A DNA stretch of 64,000 bases, from positions 1,955,366 through 2,019,365 of the forward strand of contig NC_043744.1 of the NCBI RefSeq assembly GCF_004337985.1, written 5' to 3'. The translations under genes were made by a program, and so were the position numbers. This stretch comes from Pyricularia pennisetigena (lineage: Eukaryota > Ascomycota > Sordariomycetes > Magnaporthales > Pyriculariaceae). Positions 1 through 13,420 of the stretch are shown piece by piece (within the stretch, counting starts at the first letter, position 1; each line of letters begins with the position of its first letter). The notes under the pieces were generated by a model. The model searched no databases. It saw only the letters and a program-made list of their open reading frames with translations, and was not told the DNA's origin.

Positions 1-1899
1 AGGTGGGGGATGATAGGTGAAAACCCCACACTGGATGGGCATGTCAGCTTCTCAGTTGGCTGCTCTGTGCTCATGTTATCGTTTGGTTGAACGAGGGAAA
101 GAAATTTCCGACGCAGGTACAAGTGCGCGCCCTCGCTTATCCAACTCCTTTTACGGTTTTTATTTTATTTTTATTTTCGCTAATCGTCCCAAAAATCGTC
201 TTCCACTCATCAAAGCGCACAAGCAAAGAGACTGTTTCTTAGAGTGGCAGATGGTTTAGGATAGAAAGCCTCTTTGATGTTGGTGAGCTACTGTGGCAAA
301 GGTAGGTTCTGTACCCCAACGTCAAGGTTGAGGAGCCCTATAAGCTTGCATCGTCTCCAAGTGTTGGATGGATCTCATTACAAATGCTTTATGACATGTC
401 ACTTACGCCATTTCGCCATACATGAGATAACGAGCGGGCTCGACTGCTATGCATGCTGCAGGAACGGCGTTCCGGTCCCGGATCCCATCAATTAAAGAGA
501 GACTTATCACAGAGCTGTGCTCCCTGACTATGTCGGTGGATCGATCTACTTGCCACTTGCCAGGCTTTCTTTTTCTTTTCCATTCGACCTGTCAATTGTC
601 AACGTTTGAAGAAGAAACTCCCCCCGCAGCAACTATCATTGCTCAGCACTACTGTTTAATTATCGTCTCAGAATTTATGTGACAACAGTACTTCTTTTCC
701 CAATTTTCGGATCTTGTCATTTTTGATTTCTGACCGTAGAGACAATATGCGATAGTCACATCAAAAAAAGAGGGGATCCAATTCAACAAGTGTGCGAATG
801 ACCTATAAAACTGGACACTTATGTCATGCAATCATTTCTTTCTCATTCACCTATCTCTTCGAGGTTTCTGAGCCACCTATCACACATAATTCACCGCGAT
901 ATAGGGCGGTCCAATACGCGACCCAGTGTTGACTCGTCCTGTCACATTGCGATACCTGACCATTCCCCGGCGAAGAAAGAAGCACCTATATATTACTACG
1001 TCGTACATTATAGTTGCCAAGTGCCGACTGGTTCAGTCAATTAAGGAGAACTGGGTCTGGACCCGTGGCAAACATACAGAAAATATGGGGTGTATATGTC
1101 ACTCGATATATAAACTTGGTCTCTCAGCAAGTTTGGTGGAACTGCAACCGGACCAGGTGCTTGACTTGGCGCCTGACGAATGACAGCCGGCTACCGAAAA
1201 TTATGCGTGAGGCTCTGTTGTTCATGTTCAGAACAGTGATCGCCAGTTCTAAAACATGACATGGGTGGGTACATTTGAACATTGAGGAGAAGGCACTCGT
1301 GAAATACGACTTAAACTCAAAGGCACGTCTGCAACATGTAAATGCATCAGGGTCTCCAACTCAGCCTTCGCGAAAGTCAGGTAATTTTAACCAGGTATCC
1401 AGGATACTTCGGCAACTTCTCAACTCTCCAGAGTCTAGACTAGTATGATCAACCGACGCTTCACTCGTCACGCTAACTTATGCACGTATGACGGCTTCAG
1501 CAGATGAATGGCTACCTGGCGACAACCCTCATGGGCGCGACTGAGATCTGCGAAGGCCCGCCCCGGCAGGTCGAAAAAAGAAGAAAGCAAACGACGCGAG
1601 TACGAAAGAGGTAAAGACGGCGTACTGTTCCCTGGTAATGCCAGGGGAGTGACATGTCAAGAAAACCTTCCCCCACGTCGACCAGAAACCGGAAGCTGCT
1701 CGCATCTTATTTGCAAGGATTATAGAGATATAGGTTGGCTTGAAGCGGGGCTAGCTTGGTGATCACCGCAACGATGCCTCGGTGGCAGGCCGACCGACGA
1801 ATGGGCGTATTACCAAGTTTTCTTGGTTTTCAACGAGAGAGACACAGAACTATCTTGTAATCCCGAGATGTGGAGCGACAACCGACATGGCGAGGGAAG

Positions 1900-1924
1900 A
1901 AAAAAAAAAAAAAAAAAAAAAAAA
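1900..1924. repeat. Poly(A) tract, 25 bp
   Basis: An uninterrupted run of A on the plus strand. No flanking target-site duplication or retroposon body was recognised. Confidence 0.9.
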
Positions 1925-3465
1925 CGCGTCCTTGCTACTACTGTATGTCATATTACCGGTACATGCTTGTCTATAGTTTCGTAGCAAAGCCATCAATCAG
2001 CCACACCTTACTAAGAACAACCTATGCTCGACTCGGTCAAGAGACACAAACATAGCAAGCAATCAAGGGCCGATGAATAAGGGCATTCATTTCATAGGTG
2101 TACTATGGTGTCAGGCGAAAATCTCAACACCCCGGCACAGTTGAACTTTGCGTAATTACGCAGCAATCCCCTGTTTTTGGGAATATTTCAAAATCGCAGC
2201 ACACAGGTACTTCGCAGCCTGATGGGAAATATTAATAAAACAAACAAACCCTCTAGCCCCGCGTGCTGCCCACGGCTGTACAAGGGGGTTGATTTTTACC
2301 CCTACCACCATAGTACGAGATTTTGTCTGTAATTATAGATGTTCTTGATGGTCGTCAAGCTGAGAATCAGACATCAAACGCGCGGATCGGTTTGAGTGCA
2401 GTACGAAGAAAACCCCGAAACAGTTCGCCGCAGGGAACAAAATCCTTGCGTTGCGTCCGTGATGGCGGGGCGGGGAGCGCTTCCGGAAAAGTATATTCAA
2501 CAAAAGGCGGGTGATTGATTGATTAAGTTGGGTCGATACAGTGCACTATACAGCCGATCTCGGTAGAGCCTACTCCGGAACATATCACTTTTACAGGCCT
2601 TTCAAGCAATTTGAAATATACAGTAAGAGCCAAAGACAGGATTTATGGCCTGAAGCCTGTTTCTCTAAATTTTGGTTATACCACATAATGATAATGTTTG
2701 GGTAGGTAGGCACTTTACCTCCACCCCCGCAAGACGCTGCAACTTTCAAGTGGCTACATGTATTTATTTACTGTGCTAAGACCACGACAACCCAGTGGGC
2801 CCCAGGCCTAGATAGCATCATTCTGCATCTTGCCTTTTTGCCAAACCAGCCAGCCTTCTTGTATTCATCACAAACCATTGCAACCTGGAAACCTGACCAG
2901 ATTGTCTCATCACACAGCAGGCTCCCGTGCAGATCTTGAGCGATGGACGACGCCTTCGGGGATTTTTGCGGTGATCAGAAGCACGATTTGTCCGGATTGT
3001 GCCGGGATGTTTGTGTGGTGCTTCTTCCAGTTGAGGAAATTGCCCCTCGATCCTGCATCACCTCCTGCAGCAGTTCGCAGTAGGAGAAAAAATTTTCTGG
3101 AGGACTAGACCCCCGAAGAAGAAAGTGACAGCTCTGCAAGGGAGCGCTGAGGGGTGGCTCGACCTCAACAATCTTCCTGGATAGAGTCACTCGCTCAATT
3201 CAATACCATTAGGGGCCTTTGCTAACGCCATTCCAAATTATCAAAAATTATTTTTCTACATACCTGCACGTCTCATGATCATGCCCAAATCAATATCGAA
3301 CGGCAGGCGATGTTTACTTTTCGCTTGCAGAATGCCCAGCTAGGTGTTGCTTACAACAAACCTAGTACCTTACTTTTCCGTTGTGCCTCATTTTGTCCAG
3401 ACTCTTCCCTCCTTTTCTGGGCTGGGCTCGACTTCTTCCGTACGATTCCATCCGATGGTTATGGG

Positions 3466-3466
<1 letters not shown>

Positions 3467-3510
<44 letters not shown>
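3467..3510. repeat. Poly(T) tract, 44 bp
   Basis: An uninterrupted run of T, the longest mononucleotide tract in the window. It could be a slippage-expanded tract or a retroposon tail read from the minus strand. No element body or target duplication is apparent. Its length is likely to be imprecise. Confidence 0.9.
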
Positions 3511-3511
<1 letters not shown>

Positions 3512-6500
3512 TGGGGTGCTCCTATGTCGAGTGACGAAAGGTGCGTTGTTGGCATCCCTCTCGCACATCTTCATACTTTCTTTTCTTCTCTTCTCCAGGG
3601 TGGTGCAAGTGCATCGGGTAGAGTGGCCTAGTCTCTATTACCTTTACTCTAATCTTGACTGTGTATGATGGCCACATGTGTCTGGTTTCGATTGCAGCAT
3701 TTCTGCAACTGCATCTTGAACCCTGGACCAGGAGGTACCCCTACGTTGACTCTTTAAACGCCAACTATCTCTTGAGAGACGACTTGGCGAGAAAAACGAG
3801 AGTGTCCTGCACAGACATTGGGTACCCCCTTTTTCTTTCTTTTTTTATCCCGAAGAGACGATACCATCATCATCCGATCATAACTATCGTCGATCTTCCA
3901 AAGTGCTCAAGCCCTGCTGCATGATGGGCGACTGCAGGTGATAGTGTTTGGTGTGCACACCGGTTTCTCGCCGAATATGCATGTGCTGGAGTTTTATCAC
4001 GTGTGCAGAGCTTACAGGCGTCAGACCTCCTTCTTCCCTTGTTAGCAGAGGAGAGATCTGTTGATTCGGTCGCGACGGATCCTCGGATCCATGCTCCGGA
4101 CCGAATATTCATCATGAATGATGTGTCTCGGACTCTGCATGTCGGAAGGGATCGGAGGGCGTGCCAACATCAGACATGCGGCTAGAGGAGGTGCCTCGAA
4201 CCAATCAACCAAACCATAACAACTTGAATCGGAGATCCTTCAACATGTCAACCGACGCGTTAGTTGTTAGTCAGGAGAAAATAACCGCTAGACGTACGTC
4301 TTGGAGCTCCGAAATGAACAAGCTCTTTTTTGTCTAAGAAGGGTGCCTTGCAGTTCCTTACTTTCTCGGCAAGCAGCTCCTCACGCACTGACACAACTCC
4401 CGGCTATCATATACTCCCTGTTGATTAGGTGTATATCCCGATGCACGACCGGGCATCAAATGGTCTGATATTCCAAATGACAATATGCAGGCCGACGCAG
4501 ATCGGGTTCGCTACTTTTGGGATTTACTCCTGCAATGTCACATACGTGTGCTATCGGGCTCGTGTAATTACCATAAGCACTTTTGGGTCTATTCTTCCAC
4601 AACAGGCATATACTTTGCCTCATAGGATCGACCCGCCAAACCTCTGATAACATCTCCCCAGCATTCCCTGGTCTTCAGGGTTGATTGGATCCTCTCAACT
4701 TTGCGTGCCTGTCGTTGATCGGACCGTCCACGGGCCGGGCTCGTCAGGGGATCCCTACTTCTCGTGTGTTGGTAATTTGCTAATCTTTTGTCGTGTTGTA
4801 GTATCTAGATTTGAAGCCGTATCTTTTCTCGGAGAATCGATGGCGTGCGAATTATCGAAGTCAACCAGGACCTCCTGCCACGAGTGGCAATCTAGCTCCT
4901 CTCTAGCTTGGTACTGCACCTTGCTGATTGTATTCGGCCCACAAAGCCTCAGGGTTCTGCACTCGATGTGCTTGAGATTGATGAATCATGAACATGAGCA
5001 AAGTAGATTTTGACAGCAAGGTGATTGGGTTGTCTCGTGACTCGGAGCTTTATCTGTCCTCTTGAGGCGAGATCCATCTGAACTCACGTATCGCTGGCAT
5101 ATGCAGGTATGGTTCATTGGTTGTCAAGGGATGATGTTCCTCTCGCCGGAGGAGCTTCTGTTCGATATGTTTTTGACTAAATCTTGGCGCCACATGCACG
5201 CTGCAAAAGATTGCACAACTAGCGAAATCTCGCCACCTTCATGTTGCTATCTATGGCAATGAGGTGACCGAGCATTCGCATCGTAGGTTATACCTACTAA
5301 AGTTTGTCCGCAGACGCACGCATGCGTGTTCAAGCTAACGAATCATCGGCTACCTTTGCTGCACGTACTACTTGACAGCAAAATGTACGCGAGATCTAGT
5401 CTCCATCTCCTTCGATGGCCCAGTCCGAGAAGGCCGCGGGGGACCTGGTTCAGACTTTTACTGGTAAATGCCCAGGCCCGCGTGTCGGAGCAGCGGTATC
5501 CCAGTAGCAACTTTCATTACTGACCGAAACTCAGAAAATCCACAAAAAATTGATATGGTTAGTGCCACCACGATGATACTTTCCGGTCGAAAAAGTCCGC
5601 CTTTTCTTCCAACTCGATTTAGAACACGGGTTGGCCCGGCACAGGGTTCCGGCTTGGGTCCCAATGGGGCGAAATTTAAGTTTGTCTGTTGTTTGATGAC
5701 GAACCGGTCCTGGTGGCATGCTGCTGCTGGATCCCATGTCCGGGTTCCTCTGCTGGATGTGCAATAAATTTGAGTTTCTCCCTGCGTCGGGGGTGGCGTG
5801 GGATACCGATGGGATTAGTCAATGTGGTCGTGGTGTTGGTAGGGGGGACCCTGACGAGGTCAAGACTCGGATAGCTGTCCCAAAGCACAGCGTCCGTCGC
5901 GAGTCGGGTTGGGCCCTGTAGGCCAAAGTATACAGCGCAGATGGTTCAACAGAAAGTCCCCAGGGTCGACGACTGGGGACAAGGGCGATTCTCCAATTAT
6001 CATTCTCGCGATCGGGATGGATGCTGGAAAAAGGGATATACTCCGATGCTATATAGTTTGTATTTGGGTATTTTAATTCTTCAGCGAGATGGGATAACCA
6101 TGCGGGTTATGGGTAAGCTTATTTGCCTCCCGCACCCCCAGACAGACAACTAGGACACAAAAGAGTAGTTGGTCACTCAGTATTTTAGGTCTAATGTAGG
6201 TGCAGACACCGTGTGCGCTAGACAAGCGCGCCAAAGTTTTTGAAGTGGTGGCATTTCAGGAGTTGGCGCTTTTCATCTTGCGTTACATATCGTCATATTC
6301 CCTGGTTGGACCCTTTGTGAAGAAATTGCAGACAAATTCAACAAGACCACGCATGGCTACTACCTCATATACCTTGGAGTCCCTTGACTACCAGCATATG
6401 TGCAGCTACGTGTGAGCTGAGAATGCAGGTAATTTTAATCTATCTGTAATGCCGTTATGCCGCCACCTGACTCGATGCCAACGCTCCCCCTGCCAAGGGT

Positions 6501-6916
6501 CTTTTTTCTTTCTTTTTTTTTATTCCTTTCTATTGCTTTGTTTGCTTGATCTTTTTGGCCACGCCCAACTGCGCAACGCGTCTAATCCAGGAATCCAGGG
6601 TCATCAGGCTCATCTTGGGGGGTGCGCGACAATCTCAACGAGGTTACTTGGAGCCGCCCGGTCCCCGCAACTAGGGGACCATTATTACCAGGAGTATGTC
6701 TCCCCTGGTTGTTCTTCCCGAGGGACCCCTTCTTCTTCTTCCTTTGCTACCCTTTTTTTTTTTTTTTTCTTTTTTCTTTTTGTTTGGCTTTCTTGGCGGT
6801 ACTGGTACAAATTGTCTGGTGTACAGTGGTAGTACTCAATCAGGAAAAGTCGAGTCGTAGGCGAATCTCGGGAAAGTTGCAAGCATCTACTGCCCGAAGC
6901 TGTCCGAAAGGAATGA

Positions 6917-6942
6917 GAAAGAGAGAAAGAGAGAGAGAGAGC
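6917..6942. repeat. GA-rich microsatellite
   Basis: A short imperfect GA/GAAA repeat in the gene-free left region, ending just before a GC-rich segment. Confidence 0.7.
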
Positions 6943-9900
6943 GCAGTGAAGCGGCCTCGGTTGCCCAGGGGGGGAAAGCAAAAAGAGGGAATCGAGTCAA
7001 GCGAACCCGAGAATCCTTTTGCGGATCGGGTGGGTTCAACATCTCCTCCCACTCAGCGAGTGGTACGTAACATAACAAAAAAGAAGATTGCACAAATCTC
7101 CCGGCAGGCAAGAATAATGAATACTGAATAATGAAGTATCCTTTTTACTCCGATGACAGCGGGGCTGCTTCTTCTGGGCCTGCGTTGCGGCTGTGGGAAG
7201 TGGGATGTCGGCGCAGTGGTGGACCGCAAAGAGCACTTGAGTGGAGGATGTATTGATTACCTGATGTACCTGTATGGGCTCAAAGGGGACCCCCAGGTTT
7301 CTTACTCGGGGAAACAAGACAATGTCCATAGTTGGCCTCACAGGGAAAACCCCAAGAGACGAACCCAGCGGGTCGGTCCATATTCTGTGTTTTGGCCACT
7401 GTGCGGGCTGTTTCTTGCAGTGACAAGAAATATTGAAGAAGTAAAAAAAAAAAAAAAACCCCGCTCACTTTCCCGGGGGGGTGTGAACAATCCCGGATGT
7501 TCTGACTCTTTTGATTTTGATTTTTTTTTCTTGACGGGGCCCCGGGAGCGTTGCGAGTCCCGTGCCGGCACGGAGTGTGGTGGGTAACGGCACGGGCGTC
7601 CGGAATGTTCGGGCCAGCAAACCCGAGATACGTCCGCCGCTGCAGGTGTTTTGGGGGGAAAAAGCATGCGGGCGTAAAGCGTAAAGAAAGAAAAAAAAAT
7701 CAGGGATGGATTGGTAGGGGCTACCCTAGCATCTTTTTTCGCTTACGGCCGGCTCACCTCTCACTACCTTCCTCTTTGTCTGGATCTCGGGTTAACCACC
7801 CATGCAAGCCATGCTTAGCTTTTTTGCCTCGTCGCTCCGGAGTGAAGAAAAAAAAAAAAAGACAAGTAAATGCGGGGGAGCCCGACACGGCATAACGGGC
7901 CTCCATATTGCATTAGATCGGGCATCTCGCCGTCCTGTACCCCACAGTCTCGCCTGGGCTTTATTCCGTTTTGTCCCCGCCGAGATGTAGTAAGATGCAG
8001 CTTGCATAGAGACGGCAGCGGGAAAATGTGATCAGAGAAAACAATACAAGCAAACCAAGAAAGAGTGGCATGAGCCGGCGATCCCTTCTCGTGCAGCTCG
8101 TCCTACCACGTCGCTAGGAATCTTGGATACATCGCACTCGGATGACATGTATGTTCATCCGGGGGTGGGCTTTTTGCAAATGCGAGACTAACATATGCAC
8201 CCCGCGCTTGCTTTTTCTCGCTCGTTTGGAGAAGGGCCGAAGATGGAGGTATGTGAAGGAGGGAAGAAGCAGAAAGGAACATTGCCACTAATGTACGATA
8301 TAATATGCACAGGGCAAGCGAGCGCAACACTATACATACCATATTGTTGATGTGGTGGATGGATGGGGACAACCGTTTGGTCGAGCTAATGCAATGCACC
8401 ATGTCCAATTTTCTTATTGAAGCCATCGACAAGTTTGAGTCTCGAAGTCGGCATGAAGGCGGGAGGGTGAAAGATGATGAGACCGAACAGAGGGAGGAAA
8501 AAAAAAAACAAGATTGCGGGGAACGGCAAGCGAATGCATGACCGAATCAAGGCAGTAAGCCATACCACCCACAACCGAGAGTCGTTATGTGGTGTAGTGT
8601 GGACAGAGTCTAGTATAGGGCAGGACTCGACAGGGGTAACAATGAAGAGAAAAAAGAAGAAAAAATAAAGATGTGGTGGGCAATACCGGAAAAGGATGCC
8701 AGATCTCATTTTGTTTCCCAGCACGCCCCCCCTCCTCGAGGAGAATTTCCTCCTATCCCGTCTCCGCGATCTCAGCTGCAAGGCGCTGCTGAGATGGAGT
8801 ATTAATCTCGCTCAACTCGGATGCGCGGAGATTTTATTTTATATTACTTCAGCGTGGGCAGGACATCATCTGCAATCTGAGATGATGTGAGATGGGCGGG
8901 ACTGGGGATTGCCTAGTGTTGTTTGTTTATTTGTGCATGTGATGTGTGATATCAAGGACGACTGGCAGCTGTAAACATACCGTCGGAAGTATCTCTACGT
9001 TTGAAACTGCTGTTTTGATACGTAATTTTTCTTGGGTTTGTGGGATAACCAGCTGCGAGATGTTATTTACCAGAGAGTGTGACACGAACTAACATCAAAA
9101 CATCGCCATCCAATCTGAGCTGCCTTCAGTTACAATTATCTCATAACCCCCAGCCACAGGCCAAGACGGGATCTGATCGTCGACAGCGTAACTTTTCGAG
9201 GGGGAGACTAGTCCCAGCAGGGTGAATTCTAGTCTAGACCGAAACCACAGACAGGAGGAGTGCATTATAAAAACAATACAAGTGAAAAAGAAGGAAAGAA
9301 AAAATAAATATAGACAAAATACTACCTGTGCGTGACCCAAAACACATTCTTGGCAAGTATGACCAAACCTTAGGCTAAATCCAGCCGCGTCCAACGAGGT
9401 AGGATTCCGATGCAGGTAACCAAAAGAAGACGATTCCATCTCGAGCCCTCCCAAGGCGGAAGCAATAAATATTAACCTTGACAGCTGTGTGGACGGCTCA
9501 TGTCACTTTTTTTTCTTCTATTCTTTTTTGCCTCTTTTTTTCGTAGTAACGCAAGCCGTGAAAATGATACGACATGCATTATAACATGATTACAAACAGT
9601 TTTGTCATGGTCGACGTATTCCGTATAAACCAGTCTAACCTGCTGCACGACGCCGTCATTTGTCACACGAAAGCAACAGCAAGAAAAAAAAGACAGAAAT
9701 GTATACAACCGTTTCAACACATGGACCTGCACAACGCGGGGGACCTTGCCGTGATTCCTACCCCAGGCGGGCAAAGGCAGACAACCAGACATGTACGTGT
9801 TGGTGTTGCCTCCCTTGCCCCCTTCCAGCTGCATGTGCTGGCCATATGTTCGCCTTTGCGGGATCAGATCTGTACAAAACACAATCTCGCTATGTCTAGA

Positions 9901-11129
9901 CTGGTCTAGACACTCCGCCGTAAGAACGTCAAAGCGACAGAGGGGAGAAGACAAAAAAAAAAAGAAAAAGAAATTGACCATGTGTCCGTCTGCTTGCGGG
10001 ATGACCTGCGGCCCATAAACTAAAGCAAAACAACATTCACCACGCCAAAAAAGGGACTAGAGCAAAAAGGAGGACCCTGAAGTGGATGGAGCCACGGCAG
10101 GCCTCGACAAAGCACCCTTTGTGAAAGTGCCCAGCGTGAGTTTGCCACTCGACGGTTGCGTTCACGCACGAGTGGTTGCGGTCAGTTAACTGGTGGATCA
10201 AAGGAAATTGCACCAAGGCAACATGTTCGTGTGCTCTCGGACCACAGGCTATATCGTTCATGGTTGCCTTTCACAGTCGATACGCGTTTTGCCCTTAGAG
10301 GAACAACCGAAAGAGGACATGTGGGTGGGGAGAACGAAGAGGAGATATAAACATCTGATATAAGATGTACCGGGTACCTGCAAGGGAACCCAATGAGATG
10401 TACATGGTACTTTAACTCACCGATACTTAGAAAGAAGAGTGTTTCTCAGTAGTGAAGCCGATACTTGCCTAGTTCGCAAAGGTTAGCGCATAGAACAGTA
10501 TTACATATTCCCTAGTGTGTTTACTATCTAGGATACTGCGCATGCCTGATCTAATCGACAATATATGAACCAGGAAGAGACTGGTCTAGAGGCAGATACT
10601 AACAAAATACGCGGGTCAACTAGAAGCCGGATGATATAGGAGGTAAAGAGGAACTAGATCTCTCCAGGGACACGTCGGCAAGCGTATATTGCTAATTTTC
10701 CTCAATAATTGTATCTGAGACACATGCCTTGTTGTTCTGGACTGAAAATCGTATATCACTTGTGCCAGCAACTAATCTCTTACACTCAATTGTACAATTC
10801 AGCCAACGTTCGGAAACTATAGACATCACAAAAAAGACCAAAAGAAAGATTTTTGCAAAGACAATCCCAATTTGCTAAATGTTTTCGCTAAACCATACAG
10901 TGATGACTAACTCCTCGTGCAGCACCTATCCCTTGACTGTATGCATGTTATATGCGCAAGACAGTCTCGCCTATGACCTGAAGTCTGATTCTGCCCTAGT
11001 TGTACTACAGGCTATAGTTGGGATTCGATTGAGAAGCAAAGAGGAGTCAAGCGATATAAAAGTATTGAATGTGCCCCAAAAAGACGCCTGAATCCCGATA
11101 TTTCCACAAACAAAATTGAGGGAATTAGC

Positions 11130-13420
11130 TCAAACCGGCGCCGGGACTGGCGGCAGAGGTGCTGGCGGCCCCGACCCGCCCGAGAACGGCTTGTCCGAAT
11201 CCGGTTTTGGAACCACCAGGATGCTGTTCTCCGGCACCTTCGTGCGGCCTTCCAAGTCCTCGCCACGAATGACCTTCTTGACCTCTTCCACATCCAATGT
11301 CTCATACTGAACTAGCGCTTTGGCGAGCCTGTCGAGTTCGACGCGCTTGTCCTTCAGCAGCTTGGCGCCCCGTTCCTGCGCAACCTCGAGTATCGTCTTT
11401 ACCTCTGCCTCTATAACTGCCTTGGTCGAGCTGCTAAGGTTCTCAAACGTGCGCCCGTACTCCATCGGCCCGAGCTTCTCTGACATACCCCAGCGGGATA
11501 CCATCCTGTATGCAAGGTCCGTGGCGCGTTCGAGATCCTAATTTGTGCGCATAATCGTTAGCCATGCCGTTTTCTGCGTAGAATTCAGTATGCCGGAACT
11601 ATTCAGCTTACGTTGGAGACTCCGCTGGTGACCATGTCATCACCAAAGGCAAGTTGCTCAGCAATCTTTCCGCCGAGGAGACTATCTATCTGAGCCTTGT
11701 AATCTTTGACAGTGAAGGAATACTTGTCCATCTCGGGGAGGTAAGCGGTATGACCAAGGGAAGGGCCGCGGGGGAGAATCGTGACTTTGTACAGCTTGTT
11801 GGGCGAGTCTTGAGTGTACAGAGTGATGAGGGCATGGCCAGCCTCATGGTAGGCAGTCATTTCCTTCTCCTTCGGGCTGATGACCATGCTCCTCCTCTCG
11901 GCGCCCATGATGACCTTGTCCTTGGCCCAATCGAAATCCTTGGTCGAGACTATGGTCTTCCGTGTCTTGCTGGCGTGGATGGCTGCCTGATTGACAATGC
12001 TCTCAAGCTCGGCGCCAGACAAGCCAGGAGTGCTCCTAGCAATAGCCTCGTAATCGATGTTGTCGTCAGCCTTGATCTTGGTCGCGTGATGTTTAAGGAT
12101 TGCGATTCGACCTCTGATGTCGGGTAGGTCAACCTGCACGTGGCGATCGAAGCGGCCGGGACGCGTGAGAGCTTTATCCAAAGAACGGGGGAAGTTGGTA
12201 GCAGCAATAACAATAACACCGCTGTCCTGCTCGAAGCCGTCAAGCTCCGTTAGAAGCTGGTTCAGGGTCTGCTTGGCATAGCTGGGATCCTTCGCATTAC
12301 GCTTGCCACCGATGGCATCGAGCTCATCGATAAATACGATGGCTGGGGATGCGCTTTTGGCAGCGGTGAAAAGGTCGCGCACTCTGCGGGCACCAACACC
12401 CACAAAGACCTCTTCGAACTCACTACCAGACATGTAAAAGAACGGAACACCAGCCTCGCCTGCGACGGCCCTGGCCAGCAATGTTTTACCAGTTCCAGGA
12501 GGGCCGACGAGGAGTACACCCTTGGGGAGTTTGCCACCCAGGGACGAGAACTTGTCTGGGTTCTTCAGAAACTCAACGAGATCCTGGAGTTCCTCCTTGG
12601 CCTCTTCACAGCCGTGGACGTCCTTGAATCGCGTCTTTTGCTTGTCTGCCTTGACCTCCATGTGCTTATGCGACGACATCTTCTTGTTGACTGACGTAAA
12701 CATGTCGAAGACGATGCCCAAAACAACCATGGAAACGTAGGCAACGAACGCGAAGTAGGCCACAAATTTAACCCAACGGAAAATCTGCGACCCCCGAGAT
12801 TCGTCGACCACAACTCTAATAGGCCCATTTGCAGTGTCTCTTGCGGACGAAATGTTGCCTCCCATGGATCTCGCAGCTACCGCTTGCCCCACCGCTCTGA
12901 GCCTGCTTGCGTCCTCGACAAACTCTCCATTGGCGGCCACCAAGTTTGAGGCCCCTTGGCTTCCTTCAAGCATGGCACGGGCGCGGTTGTACACCTCGCG
13001 CGTGGCATCGTTACTCGCAAAGAGACCAGATTGGTGGCGCTCCACAATGATTGCAGGCATGTTTGCTTTAAGCAACGTCTGGTAGAAGGCATTCTGAGCA
13101 GAGGCACTGGAGGGATTCCGGTTCGCCGTTTCTTCGCGTTGCGCAAGCAAAGTCCTAGATAATCCGCTCATAAATAGCCTCTGGTGCGGGAATTGTAGAT
13201 TTGACCCGGAGGCGGCCTGGAGGTGACGGCCTGTGGACGCGCCGAGAGGAGCATTGCGGATAAACCGGCTTGGACTTTGCAGTGCCGAGTATGTGCGTAT
13301 TATCGAGTTTGCTATTAAGCTTTCTGATGTCGTGCTTCGGATGATTCGGGAGGCACTGCTGGGGAGAAAGACTGCTCGTCTTGTGGCTAAACTGCCGGCG
13401 ATGGATGCGGCCGCTGCCAT
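11130..13420 (-). CDS. YME1: YME1-type i-AAA mitochondrial zinc metalloprotease
   Basis: This encodes the inner-membrane i-AAA protease, which degrades unassembled or damaged proteins facing the intermembrane space. Exons run 13420-11612 and 11537-11130, joined over a 74-bp intron (GTAAGC...TTAG), giving 738 aa. The Arg/Ser-rich, acid-poor N-terminus looks like a presequence. One membrane segment lies at about 216-240, Walker A GPPGTGKT at 306-313, Walker B IVFIDE at about 361-366, arginine-finger region RPGRFDRH at 420-427, and the zinc motif HEAGH at 525-529. The third zinc ligand, the Asp of the SND motif, is the first codon of exon 2, which supports the junction. A probable 5' UTR intron (13504-13424, GTAAGA...CCAG) ends three bases before the ATG. 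A single membrane segment and the YME1-like layout favour i-AAA over m-AAA. Confidence 0.95.

Larger units (their letters stand above)
1..11129. other. Gene-free region, about 11 kb
   Basis: I found no reading frame here with recognisable domains, plausible splice structure or sustained codon bias. All open frames are under about 170 codons, and many are driven by A/T or CT tracts. The stretch holds mononucleotide runs at 1900-1924 and 3467-3510, a GA-rich microsatellite near 6917-6942, many shorter A or T runs (about 6753, 7443, 7847, 9953), and CT/GA-rich patches resembling promoter or UTR sequence. No tRNA or 5S rRNA was recognised. It could be regulatory DNA of a gene left of the window, a lineage-specific non-coding region, or contain an unrecognised non-coding transcript. 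Confidence 0.6.

Noticed and set aside
6622..7131. 169-codon plus-strand frame
   Set aside because: Its composition is dominated by CT and GA tracts (Phe runs, RERERE), with no domain.
9472..9981. 169-codon minus-strand frame in the gene-free region
   Set aside because: It begins with a T-tract-encoded Phe run, contains no family motif and shows no splice-supported extension.
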